Below, piece after piece: positions 1-8,164 of a DNA stretch of 22,716 nucleotides. The notes beneath the pieces were generated by a model, which searched no databases, had not been told where the DNA came from, and worked only from the letters and a program-made list of their open reading frames with translations. This DNA is from a virus: positions 1 through 22,716 of IMG/VR virus record IMGVR_UViG_3300032316_001083; one strand, written 5' to 3'. How positions within the stretch are numbered: position 1 is the stretch's first letter; every line of letters starts with the position of its first letter. Made by a program: the position numbers and the translations under genes.

Positions 1-3000
1 AGCGCGTCGGGAGCCTCGCCAACGTAGACGTTCGAGTTCCAGTTGACCGCAATGCCACCCCCGCCCGTGGTGACCGTTCGGGCAGGATAGACGTCATCAC
101 TGCGGAAGATGCGGATGCTGTCATTCTGATAGATGAAGTTCGCCGTGGAATTGTCCAAGAACAGGCTTATGGTGGCGGTGTTTATTCTCAAATTGCCAGC
201 GTCCAGGGCGGTGATGCCGCCAAAGAAGTTGCGAATGCCGTCCTCGGTCGACTGGTTGTAAACCCACCACGCATAGAGGGCGGCACCCAGGAAATCCCCG
301 GCCATGCTCAGATTGACATCATCGTTTACATAGTCTGGCGTGAAGCCTGTGACGGTTGATCCGTCGATGCCATAGCTTTCATAAACTGTGTCATTTGCCT
401 GCGAGACCAGGAAGGTGGCGCCGGTTTCGGTGAAGATGCCGGTGGCAGAGACGCCCAGCTTGGCAGTCGCGCCGTCAACGTAGGTCGCCGTCAGCGTGAT
501 GTTCTTGTTGCCGGTGTACAGGAAGTCCTGCGAGAACCCGGGGCTGGCTAGGACATCGTTGTATATCTCGACGTTGTTGGTGGTGTTCACCACCCGCACC
601 CGAGAGCCCGCCAGTAGGTTCGGCGCCGAGATGTTGGCGAACTGCCGCGCCGTCACCCGTGCCCCGAGCGCGCCAATCGTCGTGTTGACCTTGGTGATAA
701 CGATATCCGCCGTGCCGATGTTGGAGATCGTGCCGGTTATCACGCAGTTGGTCATTGTGATGTTAATGCCAAACGGCGCGCTGCTATCGTAGGTCAGATT
801 GCCAGTGATGGTCACGCCCGACAGGTCGGACGGGTCAATCTGCGACACATTCGCCGTGATGGAGGCGTTGTTGAAGTTGTCCGGGATGGTCACCACACCG
901 CTGGTGAACAGCGGGCCAGTGATCGTTGTGCCGGGGCTTAGGGTGTAGTCCGTCCAGATCGAAAGGCTGGTGCCGTCAAATATCCACACGTCGGCCGTGT
1001 TGTTGATCGTGACCGGATAGCTGCCCGCCGAAGGCGATGTACCCGCCTTCGTGATCACTCGCGCGTAGGCGATGCCCTGGTTGGTCGTCTCGTAATAGGC
1101 CGAGTAGTCGTAGAGCTTGTCGTTGTTTTCCAGGACCGTATAGGCGGCCACCGTCGCCTTATTGGCCTGGGTGACAAACAGATCGGTGAGCAGCGTGACC
1201 GTGACGGTCGTGCTTGCCACTGCCGGCAGATGCGTGCCGGTCTGCGCGTCGAAGCCGTAGCGCGCGACCTTGTAGCCCCAGGTGCCGGTCTGCCCCGTCG
1301 TGTCCAGCGTGTAGCTGGTGCCAGAGGAGGCGACATAAGCCACCTCTGCGCCCGCGCCGTCGGTGATATAGACCTGTGACCCAGCCGTCAGGCCGTTGAT
1401 GTTCAGGGACGTGACAGGCCGCGTGGCGACGTTCGCGCCCACCGTGCCGATGGTGGTGCCGCTGGTGCTGATGGTGACCAAGCCCGAGCCGCTGTTGCTC
1501 ACGGTGCCCGTGATCGTGCAGCCGGTGAGCGTGACCGTGATCGGCGTGTTGGTGTTGTAGGTCAGGTTGCCCGTGATCGTGACGCCGGTCAGGTTGGTCG
1601 GGATCGCCTGAGCTACGTTGCCGGTGATCTGCACGCCGCTGGATAGCGAGCCGGACAGGGTGACGTTGCCGGTGATGTTCCCAGCCGTCAGCGCGCCCGT
1701 GACCACCAGCGTGTAGGTGCTGATGAAGCTGGAACCGTTGGAGGTGCTGAATGGGTCGTTTTGGGTCAGATTGGCGAGCAGGCTCAGGCTGTCCTGCACC
1801 GCGCTCCAAACCTCCGCCGCCGGGCGGCTTGCACTCAGTGTGATCGTTGAGGCGCCATAATTGACCGCCACGCCCGTCACGCCGGGCACATAGAGCGGGT
1901 TGCTGTTCGTATCGAGCACTTGCGTCTGCGTGATGGGAATGCTGATTGCGGTCTTGGTGTAGGTGCCGGTCAGGCTGGAGAACGTCCGGCCGGGGAAGCG
2001 CGCAACCAGCCGATAGGGCACCGGGACGGCATCGTAGTTGTACGGCATGGGCACGCTGCCGCTGCTGCTGGTGAGCAGCAGGCTGCTCTGCAAAACAGGT
2101 GTGGCCGGTACAGCGTTAAGATAGCCCGCGATCAGCGTGCCGACCTGTGCGCCGGTAAAGCCGAGTTCTGTTCTGTACACGGCAGGGTCATACGCCGCGT
2201 CAATTGTGACGGGCAGGCGGAGGCTCATCAGATAGCGGCCAGTGACCGCCGTGGTACCCGTGACGCGAAACTGCAGGTCAAGGCCGACCGATGAGCTATA
2301 GCCGGTCAGAGCCGCGCGTGCGGTTTCCAGATCGGCGTTGCTGGTGAACGCCGTCCAGGCGCCCGTGTTCGCAGTGCCCCAGTTCATCATGCGGAACTCG
2401 ACCGTCGTCCCAGCAGGAATGGGGTTGGTGCCAGCGCCTAGGTTGTAGTTGAAATCAAATGCCGTGCCGGTGAAGTTGGTGATGCCCTTCAACGCAAACA
2501 CAGACTTGATGACAACGGCGTCGCCGATGGCCGGATAATAGATACGACCCAGGTTGTCGAGAAGCGCGCCACCGCTAAAGGTGTACATATCAAAGGCGCT
2601 TTGGGCAGAGAAGCTCCCGACATAAACTGAGCCTACAGTCTTGGCTGTGTTTGACAGAACAACAATAGGCTGTACGTCAACCAAGTTTGGGATAATTGAG
2701 GCTGTTGCAGTTGTATTAAAAAGACGATGCGGTCCAGCAACCACATCTAGTTCTAAACCACTCTTTGATGCACCGCCGGTACCTGTTGCTGTGCTTGTAA
2801 TCGTATCAATTAACAGCATACGGAACAGTCCGCCGCTGTTAGTGATAGAGTTACCAAGCAAATAGCTTTGAGCGGCCGCGACCACACGAGGGTTTGCAAC
2901 AGATATAAAGGCAATAATGCTATTCAATCCAGCATCACTTACAATAGCGGTTGGCTGTAACGACCCAGCGACGGCTGGATATCCTTTGTTATGACACACA

Positions 3001-4844
3001 ACGCTTTCGCACGATGAGTCGATACTGATAAAAGGCCCTCTTGAAACAATACCGCCGCCCCAAACTTGCAAGCCTCTAAACGTGCTATTCACTGTGCTTT
3101 GTATTGTCGTAAATGTTGAGCCATCAGTGGAGCTATTGCTGTTGCTGTTAGGCAGGGACGCAATAAAAATGTTCTTTATGTCAATGTTGGTGGTAGCGGC
3201 GATAACAAACCCGCCACCAGCCATATAAAGCCCATCTACAGGAGTGGCGCATTTAATAGTTGTAAACGCAAAGCTACGAAATCCGACTGTGGTCGCCGCT
3301 CCATTCCGACCCCATTGCCTAGAGTGCAAATTGCTGATTATCTGGGCGTTCTGGATGTTGGTGCAGTTATAGGTTGTTCCGGCGGTGTTGCCTGGGTAGT
3401 TATTGTTGGCATGAACGCTAAAAATGCTGCCACTTCCAAGCATGGAGGTAAGGTTTATTGTAGCAGCAACTGCTGTGGGAGCTTGCCAAGAAGCACCCAG
3501 CACGCTCAATGTATCTAAATCATACGTCCCGGCAGAGTTACCAATGAATGTTGCAAAACACCCAAAGTCCTTGAGTGTTAGGTCGGCGTAGTTTTGAAAG
3601 TCATTTCTAAACCGCATGCCCGTGCTGCAAACTTGCAAGTCAATAGTGCCGCTAGGGTTGCAGCTAAAACCAGCGTTGTTGACCGTGTTAAGGGGCGAAG
3701 GAATCCAATAGACCAGCGTGCCGATTGGAAAACTTGCCTGGGCTGTTGTGCCGTACTGACCCCTAAGCTGTGAGGTCGCACTGACCACCGCACCCGCACG
3801 GGTCAAATAGTGAATTCGCTCAATCGTTGAGCCGCTGACCAGGAGGAAAGAGCCAATCGACTGGTTGACGTTGATGGCGGCGTTGGTCGTGGGTCCAATC
3901 GCTGTGGCCAGCGTGAACGCCTGCGCGCCCGTGCCCGTGATGGCGGTTGCCAGCGTGGTCTGCTGGACTTGGGAATTGAAGTGGATGTTGGGAACGCGCA
4001 CCCGAGCGCCGGTTGGAATCTTCGTGCCGTTCGTGCCGTCACCCACCCGCACTGCGGTCGTGAGCGGATTGAAGAACAACACCTTGCCAACTTCGCTGCC
4101 GCCGACCTGAGCCGGAGCGATCAACGAACCGCTGCGAATGATGTAGCTGGTGCCAGCACCTATCACGCCGCCTGTGTAGGTCGTGCCATCTAGCTCCTGA
4201 ATGGTCATAGATGTCGTAGAGGCGACAGCACTGATCACAAAGTCACGGGCGATGCTTGGCAGCTTGAATGGCAGGCCGATGTTCGAGCTTAGGAAGTTTG
4301 TGCCCGTGCCGGTAACTGCGCCACCAGCCGTGACCGCCACCGTTCCCGTGGTGGCGTTTGGCGCATTGAAGGCATAGGTGTTGACCGTGCCGCCCGTCAC
4401 ATCTTCGGGGATGGCCTGCCACACTTCCCAGACATTCGTGCCGCTGCCAGTCTCGACCTGAATCATCGTCGGGTAGTCGATTGCCACGCCGCCGATGTTG
4501 TTGGCGCTAAACAGGACTTGGTTGTTCGCGCCCGTGCTGGTGCCGACAGTGATCCAGCCGCCCCTGACTTGCAGCACGGCATTCTGCTGGACGGTAAACC
4601 CACCGTTGTTCAAGGCGGCAGAACTCAAACCGTTCTGCATGAAGAACTCAAGGTTCAGCGGAACGGTCATGCTGGCGTTGCTGACCTCGATGCGCCCAGT
4701 GCCAAGCGCCTGGATGAGCGTGGGACGGATTGACCATTGGGAGTTGATCGTCAGCGTCACGCCGTCAAGCACGTTGAGCGTGTCGCCCAGGGCGTAGGTG
4801 ACCGCATTGATATTGCTGCTGGTGGTGACGTCAATTGTTGCCAT
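1..4844 (-). CDS. Giant tail fibre / receptor-binding protein, C-terminus beyond window
   Basis: The frame is open from an ATG at 4844 (GGAG eight bases upstream) to the left edge, at least 1614 codons; I spot-checked it near 3800, 3400, 2650, 2050, 1330 and 30. The protein is Thr/Ser/Gly/Asn/Val-rich with few charged residues, as in beta-rich phage fibres. Residues 1-300 look like an attachment region. Residues ~380-750 are coded by lower-GC DNA. From ~1060 there are TGN(I/V)T-type beta repeats and a duplicated module (GVTITGNLTY at 1087-1096 and 1343-1352). The last visible part has a WWVYNQST...FFGG...DDVYP...GGGGIAVNW pattern that I recall from the ends of other phage fibres, so the stop may lie not far outside. 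It is the last gene of the late arm in view and probably binds the host surface. No enzymatic motif was recognised; a depolymerase spike is possible. Confidence 0.85.
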   Translation of the reverse strand, partial: MATIDVTTSSNINAVTYALGDTLNVLDGVTLTINSQWSIRPTLIQALGTGRIEVSNASMTVPLNLEFFMQNGLSSAALNNGGFTVQQNAVLQVRGGWITVGTSTGANNQVLFSANNIGGVAIDYPTMIQVETGSGTNVWEVWQAIPEDVTGGTVNTYAFNAPNATTGTVAVTAGGAVTGTGTNFLSSNIGLPFKLPSIARDFVISAVASTTSMTIQELDGTTYTGGVIGAGTSYIIRSGSLIAPAQVGGSEVGKVLFFNPLTTAVRVGDGTNGTKIPTGARVRVPNIHFNSQVQQTTLATAITGTGAQAFTLATAIGPTTNAAINVNQSIGSFLLVSGSTIERIHYLTRAGAVVSATSQLRGQYGTTAQASFPIGTLVYWIPSPLNTVNNAGFSCNPSGTIDLQVCSTGMRFRNDFQNYADLTLKDFGCFATFIGNSAGTYDLDTLSVLGASWQAPTAVAATINLTSMLGSGSIFSVHANNNYPGNTAGTTYNCTNIQNAQIISNLHSRQWGRNGAATTVGFRSFAFTTIKCATPVDGLYMAGGGFVIAATTNIDIKNIFIASLPNSNSNSSTDGSTFTTIQSTVNSTFRGLQVWGGGIVSRGPFISIDSSCESVVCHNKGYPAVAGSLQPTAIVSDAGLNSIIAFISVANPRVVAAAQSYLLGNSITNSGGLFRMLLIDTITSTATGTGGASKSGLELDVVAGPHRLFNTTATASIIPNLVDVQPIVVLSNTAKTVGSVYVGSFSAQSAFDMYTFSGGALLDNLGRIYYPAIGDAVVIKSVFALKGITNFTGTAFDFNYNLGAGTNPIPAGTTVEFRMMNWGTANTGAWTAFTSNADLETARAALTGYSSSVGLDLQFRVTGTTAVTGRYLMSLRLPVTIDAAYDPAVYRTELGFTGAQVGTLIAGYLNAVPATPVLQSSLLLTSSSGSVPMPYNYDAVPVPYRLVARFPGRTFSSLTGTYTKTAISIPITQTQVLDTNSNPLYVPGVTGVAVNYGASTITLSASRPAAEVWSAVQDSLSLLANLTQNDPFSTSNGSSFISTYTLVVTGALTAGNITGNVTLSGSLSSGVQITGNVAQAIPTNLTGVTITGNLTYNTNTPITVTLTGCTITGTVSNSGSGLVTISTSGTTIGTVGANVATRPVTSLNINGLTAGSQVYITDGAGAEVAYVASSGTSYTLDTTGQTGTWGYKVARYGFDAQTGTHLPAVASTTVTVTLLTDLFVTQANKATVAAYTVLENNDKLYDYSAYYETTNQGIAYARVITKAGTSPSAGSYPVTINNTADVWIFDGTSLSIWTDYTLSPGTTITGPLFTSGVVTIPDNFNNASITANVSQIDPSDLSGVTITGNLTYDSSAPFGINITMTNCVITGTISNIGTADIVITKVNTTIGALGARVTARQFANISAPNLLAGSRVRVVNTTNNVEIYNDVLASPGFSQDFLYTGNKNITLTATYVDGATAKLGVSATGIFTETGATFLVSQANDTVYESYGIDGSTVTGFTPDYVNDDVNLSMAGDFLGAALYAWWVYNQSTEDGIRNFFGGITALDAGNLRINTATISLFLDNSTANFIYQNDSIRIFRSDDVYPARTVTTGGGGIAVNWNSNVYVGEAPDA
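561..818 (-). repeat. Fibre module, second copy (intragenic repeat)
   Basis: Codes for fibre residues 1343-1428, which align with residues 1087-1170 over their whole length: GVTITGNLTY, then a TNCVITGTIS stretch, TTIGALGA, and a final NNVEIY that matches AEVAY of the other copy. The in-frame offset at GVTITGNLTY is exactly 768 bases (256 codons); a two-residue length difference lies inside. The DNA has diverged, so this is an old duplication. Confidence 0.7.
1335..1586 (-). repeat. Fibre module, first copy (intragenic repeat)
   Basis: Codes for fibre residues 1087-1170 and is the partner of the copy at 561-818. Shared landmarks are GVTITGNLTY, a T(G/N)C(T/V)ITGT(V/I)SN segment and TTIG(T/A)(V/L)GA. 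It is probably a beta-rich structural or binding repeat, duplicated once within the gene. Confidence 0.7.
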
Positions 4845-4864
4845 GGCTTACGCTCCTAGCACCG

Positions 4865-5116
4865 TCATGGCGTCACCACCTGATACAGATCATACTGCAA
4901 CGTGAGCCTATTAGCCCAGGCGTCGGCGTAGGTTCTGATCGCCGGGTTGTTGCCTTGCGTCGCATATCGCATGGCCCCCGTTGAGGTGCTGTATTTTTGC
5001 ACAAGCCAAGCGTTACCTCCTGCCGACTTCCCCAAATACAGCGGATCGCCGTTGAGGAAGTCGTTCAGAAAGTACGTTACCGGTGGGTTAAAGTGGACGA
5101 CCCCACTAACGCCCAT
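4865..5116 (-). CDS. Small hypothetical phage structural protein (83 aa)
   Basis: An 83-residue protein whose ATG at 5116 lies one base after the stop of the upstream coiled-coil gene, so the two are probably translationally coupled. It is rich in aromatic and Asn residues (PPVTYFLNDFLNGDPLYLGK, a WLVQKYSTSTGAMRYA segment, then ADAWANRLTLQYD). No membrane segment or signal peptide is seen. The YLGK...W.V.K....TGAMRYA...WANR pattern resembles small proteins that sit next to tail genes in environmental podoviruses; I cannot name the family. Its place directly before the giant fibre suggests a tail or fibre-base component, but that rests on context only. Confidence 0.75.
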   Translation of the reverse strand: MGVSGVVHFNPPVTYFLNDFLNGDPLYLGKSAGGNAWLVQKYSTSTGAMRYATQGNNPAIRTYADAWANRLTLQYDLYQVVTP

Positions 5117-5117
5117 G

Positions 5118-5654
5118 TTAGCCTACCAAAGAATCTGCAAATCGCTTCAACTGCGCCCGCACGTCAACAAGCTTATCTTCCAGCACAGCCACTTCAGCCT
5201 GTAGCTCGTCCTTCTGAGCATTCAGATCCTTCAGGACGATCTCCGATGCCCGGCTTGCTTCCGCAATAGCGGCAGCACTCGCCGCTTCAGACTGCTGTCG
5301 GCGGACCTTGATAGCCTCAATGGCAGCATCAGCAGACGCCTTAATCTGCTCGACCTCCGTCTTGGCATCAGCCTTGGCTTGTGCAATCTCTGAGGCGATC
5401 TGAGCGCGGACTTCGGCAAGATCGTTAATAGCCGAGGTGCGCTGCTCTTTGGCGGTTTCAACTCGCGCCAGCGTCTCGGCCAAGGTGGCTTGCGCGCTGG
5501 CAACGTTAGCCTCAATCGCGACTTTGTGCTTGATCGCGTTGCTGAGAACAGAGAAGACCTCTTCGGCCTGCCCTAAAGCGCGGGTCATGGGCGAGAAGTA
5601 AGCCAGCGCCCCCGTTAGGGCAACGCTGGCCTTGTCAATGTCTTGCTTGTCCAT
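5118..5654 (-). CDS. Coiled-coil structural protein (178 aa)
   Basis: The first ~40 residues (MDKQDIDKASVALTGALAYF...) look globular. The remainder to the C-terminus is an almost unbroken Ala/Glu/Lys/Arg-rich heptad pattern, i.e. a long coiled coil, with almost no Gly or Pro until the final LVG. No transmembrane helix or signal peptide is evident, which argues against a spanin. The start at 5654 lies one base after the stop of the preceding gene and one base separates its stop from the next start, so it sits in a tightly coupled tail cassette. It could be a rod, a fibre-assembly chaperone or an internal virion protein. The coiled-coil call is firm; the role is inference. Confidence 0.8.
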   Translation of the reverse strand: MDKQDIDKASVALTGALAYFSPMTRALGQAEEVFSVLSNAIKHKVAIEANVASAQATLAETLARVETAKEQRTSAINDLAEVRAQIASEIAQAKADAKTEVEQIKASADAAIEAIKVRRQQSEAASAAAIAEASRASEIVLKDLNAQKDELQAEVAVLEDKLVDVRAQLKRFADSLVG

Positions 5655-5655
5655 G

Positions 5656-5985
5656 TCAGTGCCCCGATTGAATGACTGTCATTGTCACGGACCCCGAAGT
5701 CCACGCTGTCACAAGCAGGCGAATGCCGGTGACAGGGAAGGCATAGTTACCATCCCTATCAGCAGTCTGCGCCACAATCGTGGAGTTCGAGAAAAAGGTG
5801 GCCGTGGCCGGGTTGAACGATGGGCTCTGCACGTCGTCAAAGGTGTGCTGCACCGTGTAGGTCAACGACGCGCCCGCCGACACGTCACACCCAATGCCGA
5901 CATTGAATGGGACGGCATAGGTGTTCATCGGGATGACTTGTGACGCGGTAGCGGAGCTAACGGTCACTCGTACTGGGGTGGACAT
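5656..5985 (-). CDS. Hypothetical beta-rich virion protein (109 aa)
   Basis: The ATG at 5985 has GGAG six bases upstream (GGAGCACATC). The protein is Thr/Ser/Val-rich with an alternating polar and hydrophobic pattern (VRVTVSSATASQVIPMNTY near the start, GIRLLVTAWTSGSVTMTVIQ near the end), typical of a small all-beta domain. FDDVQSPSFNPATATFF lies in the middle. No catalytic motif is visible. It lies between a TGN-repeat protein and a coiled-coil protein with one-base junctions downstream, so it belongs to the tail/fibre cassette. It may be a small adsorption or capsid-decoration protein; family not recognised with certainty. Confidence 0.75.
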   Translation of the reverse strand: MSTPVRVTVSSATASQVIPMNTYAVPFNVGIGCDVSAGASLTYTVQHTFDDVQSPSFNPATATFFSNSTIVAQTADRDGNYAFPVTGIRLLVTAWTSGSVTMTVIQSGH

Positions 5986-6008
5986 GATGTGCTCCCATCA
6001 AGCGCCTA

Positions 6009-6428
6009 TTAGGCGATCGTGACGCCCCTGAAGCCGATGACAGCCCAACCTGCGGAGGTGTAGATCAGATCCACCGCGTCACCGACATTGGTAAACGTAA
6101 TGGTGGTGAAGCCAATCTTCGTGGTCGGGGTCAAAACGGCAGAGCCACCGTCAACCACATGCACCACAACCTTAACCTGACCCACCGTGCCGTTGGCCAG
6201 CGTCAGGGCCTGCGAAGCGCCCGTCGTGGTCAGGGAGGTGAGCATGTCCGTGACATTGACCGCGCCCGCACCAGACAGCGCCTGATTGGTTGCGATGATG
6301 TCGCCCGTGACGTTGCCGGTCACGTCGCCGACGACGTTGCCAGTGACGTTGCCAGTGATGTTGCCGGTGATGCCGCCAATGAAGCCGTTCAGCGAGGTGA
6401 CGGGACCGGAGAAAGTTGTCGAAGCCAT
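6009..6428 (-). CDS. TGN-repeat tail/fibre protein (139 aa)
   Basis: The ATG at 6428 follows GAGAGGAAAAACCA, a good SD. Residues 1-18 (MASTTFSGPVTSLNGFIG) resemble openings of phage head-fibre or tail-fibre proteins. Residues 21-43 are tandem G-N-(I/V)-T / G-(D/N)-V-T units, as in triple beta-helix fibre shafts. Residues ~50-139 form a compact beta-rich end with TKIGFTTITFTNVGDAVDLI. It is the first gene of the tail cassette after the inserted endonuclease. The TGN-type repeats also occur in the giant fibre, so the two may form related shaft structures. It is probably a short trimeric fibre or fibre-base protein; the precise role is inferred. Confidence 0.8.
   Translation of the reverse strand: MASTTFSGPVTSLNGFIGGITGNITGNVTGNVVGDVTGNVTGDIIATNQALSGAGAVNVTDMLTSLTTTGASQALTLANGTVGQVKVVVHVVDGGSAVLTPTTKIGFTTITFTNVGDAVDLIYTSAGWAVIGFRGVTIA
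6300..6368 (-). repeat. Tandem TGN(I/V) codon repeats
   Basis: Short degenerate direct repeats of about 12 bases (GTGACGTTGCCG-like on the + strand) encode residues 21-43 of the 139-residue fibre-like protein. The unit is a 3-4 residue G-N-V-T step. The repeat is coding, not a CRISPR or an iteron. Confidence 0.75.
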
Positions 6429-6555
6429 TGGTTTTTCCTCTCATGCGAGATAGGCGTTGTAGTCTGCATGACGTCAGCCGGGGCTGTCTACAACGCCGGT
6501 TTACCCCGGAGTGCCCAATTCTAGTATAAAATCAAGTGGGCTGGCTAGGGTTTGT
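6429..6555 (-). promoter_or_regulatory. Leader between endonuclease and fibre-like gene, with inverted repeat
   Basis: This 127-base gap holds a perfect 10-base inverted repeat (GGCGTTGTAG at 6453-6462, CTACAACGCC at 6488-6497) enclosing a smaller TGACGTCA palindrome at 6469-6476 and a CAGC/GCTG stem. No T-run follows on either side, so it is not a classic terminator. A TATACT box at about 6521-6526 on the minus strand could be a -10 element, but no good -35 was found. The arrangement suggests a structured leader or protein-binding site for the tail cassette. Confidence 0.4.
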
Positions 6556-8106
6556 TTAGGCTGCGCTCCAGACCCAGCGGCGCTTGCCGCAGTCGTAAAT
6601 CCGCCGAGCCCCCATGCAATAGGTCATCTCGGCCTCGCTACGCGGGTCGTAGGCAGGGGCAAAAACGTCCTCGCTCCCGTGCTCGCGCAAACGCGCGGGG
6701 ATCGCGCGGCGTTGGTAGTGAGATTTGGGCCGCAACCCGGTTTTTGGACTCCACACCGCATAGTCAGGGTCGATTTCCGCTTCAAGGCGGAAGCCTAGGC
6801 GCAGGTACATGCCGCCGGCGAACAAACGATTGTCCGAGAAAGACTTGACTAGGCTGGGCCGCACCTCGTCGAGAAATGCACGGAAAAGGCGCCCAGCGCC
6901 GCCAGCGACGGTGACGCGGGTTGCGTAGCGAGCCAGCGTCCATTCGCGTGGGCCGCCGGTAGTGCCGCGATCGTTCGCACCCAGCGTGAAGCGCATGCAG
7001 GCAACGAGCTTACCTTTCCAGTAGAGACCCCAATGTCGGCCGTACCCGGCGCCCCCCTGCGGGTGCCAAGCATCAAAAAAACGTGCGGCCTCATGAAGAG
7101 GGACGGGCGCCAGGTCGCACTTGCGGGCCATCAAACGCCCGCGTGACGCGCCCAGGGCATTGCGTATCAAGCGCAGCATTTGCCGCCGCCGCAGAGTCCA
7201 ATCGGTCTCCCAGACTGTCAGCAGGCGGATGCCGGCGGACTCGCAGGCACGATGTTTCTCGGCGTGGCGGCGACGTCCGGCTCGCTCTTCGTCAACTGAG
7301 CCGTGGCTATGCCAAAACATACCGCAGTACTCGATGGCCAGGCGCCGAGACGGGACGTAGACGTCCAACTCCTTTGGGGCAACAACCGAACGGTCGCGCT
7401 GCACAACGGGCGCAAAGATACGCACAAAGCGCGCGATCTCATCCTCGGCACGGGACAGGTGGTGCGAACAACGCGGGCAACCATGACCGCGCCGAAGGTG
7501 GTGCATTGGCGTCTGTTCAAAGGGGCCGTGCTGCGGGCAAATGATCGTCACCCGCTCACGCGCGTTCCGGTACTCAACCGTCGCGTAGTCGTAAGCATCT
7601 CCGTGGACGGCTCGGGCGTCGGCCTCAAAGGCCGCAGCGGCGGAGGCGATCTTGGTCGCGGCCGTGCGGGCGGCGGCATCAAGAACGGCGTGCCGACGCC
7701 CACGCGTAAAGGTAGCGCAGGTCGGGCAGCCCTGGCGCTTGTGAAGGTGATTGCCAGGAAGGATGGTGAAGTCGCCGTGCTCACGGCAGGTTACAACGAC
7801 CTTTGTTGCGTGGGTCGCGTAAACGGCGCGGTCGTAGGCAAAACGGTCGCCGTGCGCTTCGCGCGCCGCTACCAAGAAATCTTCTTGTGTGAGGCGTTGT
7901 TTGGCGCGACGAACAGCGTCGCCGCAGGCAGGGCAGAGCGATGCGCCGCGCCGCAACTGTGCGGGGTATTGGCGGAACTCGCCGTGGGCAGGGCATCGGA
8001 TGCCGGTGACTGGCTTGAGCGCCCCGTGGTAGGCGGCGCGGGAAAAATCGTAGCGTTCAAGGACTGCCGGCGGCACCTTGGTTAGTAGCTCGTCAATCGT
8101 AAGCAT
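6556..8106 (-). CDS. Putative free-standing homing endonuclease: three zinc ribbons + Vsr/EDxHD-like nuclease + GNAT-like tail
   Basis: The ATG at 8106 has a perfect GGAGGT eight bases upstream; upstream extension of the frame has no start as good. The protein is 516 residues. Three DUF723-like repeats each carry CxxH...CxxC: C38/H41/C58/C61, C107/H110/C127/C130 and C190/H193/C210/C213, and should bind zinc and DNA. Residues ~217-305 look like the Vsr-related EDxHD nuclease fold: E221/E223, LDVY with D248, LAIEYCGMFWH with E259 and H266, then TVWETDW. Residues ~325-516 (WHPQGGAGYGRHWGLYWKGK, then HYQRR and GARRIYDCGKRRW) match the GNAT-like region I recall from phage homing endonucleases. It interrupts the capsid-to-tail gene order, as mobile nuclease genes do. 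A defence or packaging nuclease is less likely. Confidence 0.85.
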   Translation of the reverse strand: MLTIDELLTKVPPAVLERYDFSRAAYHGALKPVTGIRCPAHGEFRQYPAQLRRGASLCPACGDAVRRAKQRLTQEDFLVAAREAHGDRFAYDRAVYATHATKVVVTCREHGDFTILPGNHLHKRQGCPTCATFTRGRRHAVLDAAARTAATKIASAAAAFEADARAVHGDAYDYATVEYRNARERVTIICPQHGPFEQTPMHHLRRGHGCPRCSHHLSRAEDEIARFVRIFAPVVQRDRSVVAPKELDVYVPSRRLAIEYCGMFWHSHGSVDEERAGRRRHAEKHRACESAGIRLLTVWETDWTLRRRQMLRLIRNALGASRGRLMARKCDLAPVPLHEAARFFDAWHPQGGAGYGRHWGLYWKGKLVACMRFTLGANDRGTTGGPREWTLARYATRVTVAGGAGRLFRAFLDEVRPSLVKSFSDNRLFAGGMYLRLGFRLEAEIDPDYAVWSPKTGLRPKSHYQRRAIPARLREHGSEDVFAPAYDPRSEAEMTYCMGARRIYDCGKRRWVWSAA

Positions 8107-8136
8107 ACAAACCCACCTCCTTGATTCGCATGGAGG

Positions 8137-8164
8137 CATATAGCACAAAAAATCAGTTTGGAAA
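8137..8164 (-). promoter_or_regulatory. Candidate promoter for endonuclease/tail genes
   Basis: On the minus strand TTTCCA (8159-8164, 4/6 to the sigma-70 -35 consensus) is followed after 16 bases by TATATG (8137-8142), preceded by TGC, which makes an extended -10. It lies in an AT-rich patch just after the capsid terminator and about 30 bases before the endonuclease start. The -35 overlaps the inverted repeat at 8151-8171. The match is modest. Confidence 0.35.

Noticed and set aside
1159-1809. Leftward open frame of 216 codons
   Set aside because: His/Arg/Gln-rich shadow in another frame of the giant fibre, whose own frame is continuous here.
3578-4090. Two short leftward frames (3578-3799 and 3803-4090) suggesting a broken gene
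   Set aside because: Both lie in other frames than the fibre, which reads through without a stop; no frameshift is needed.
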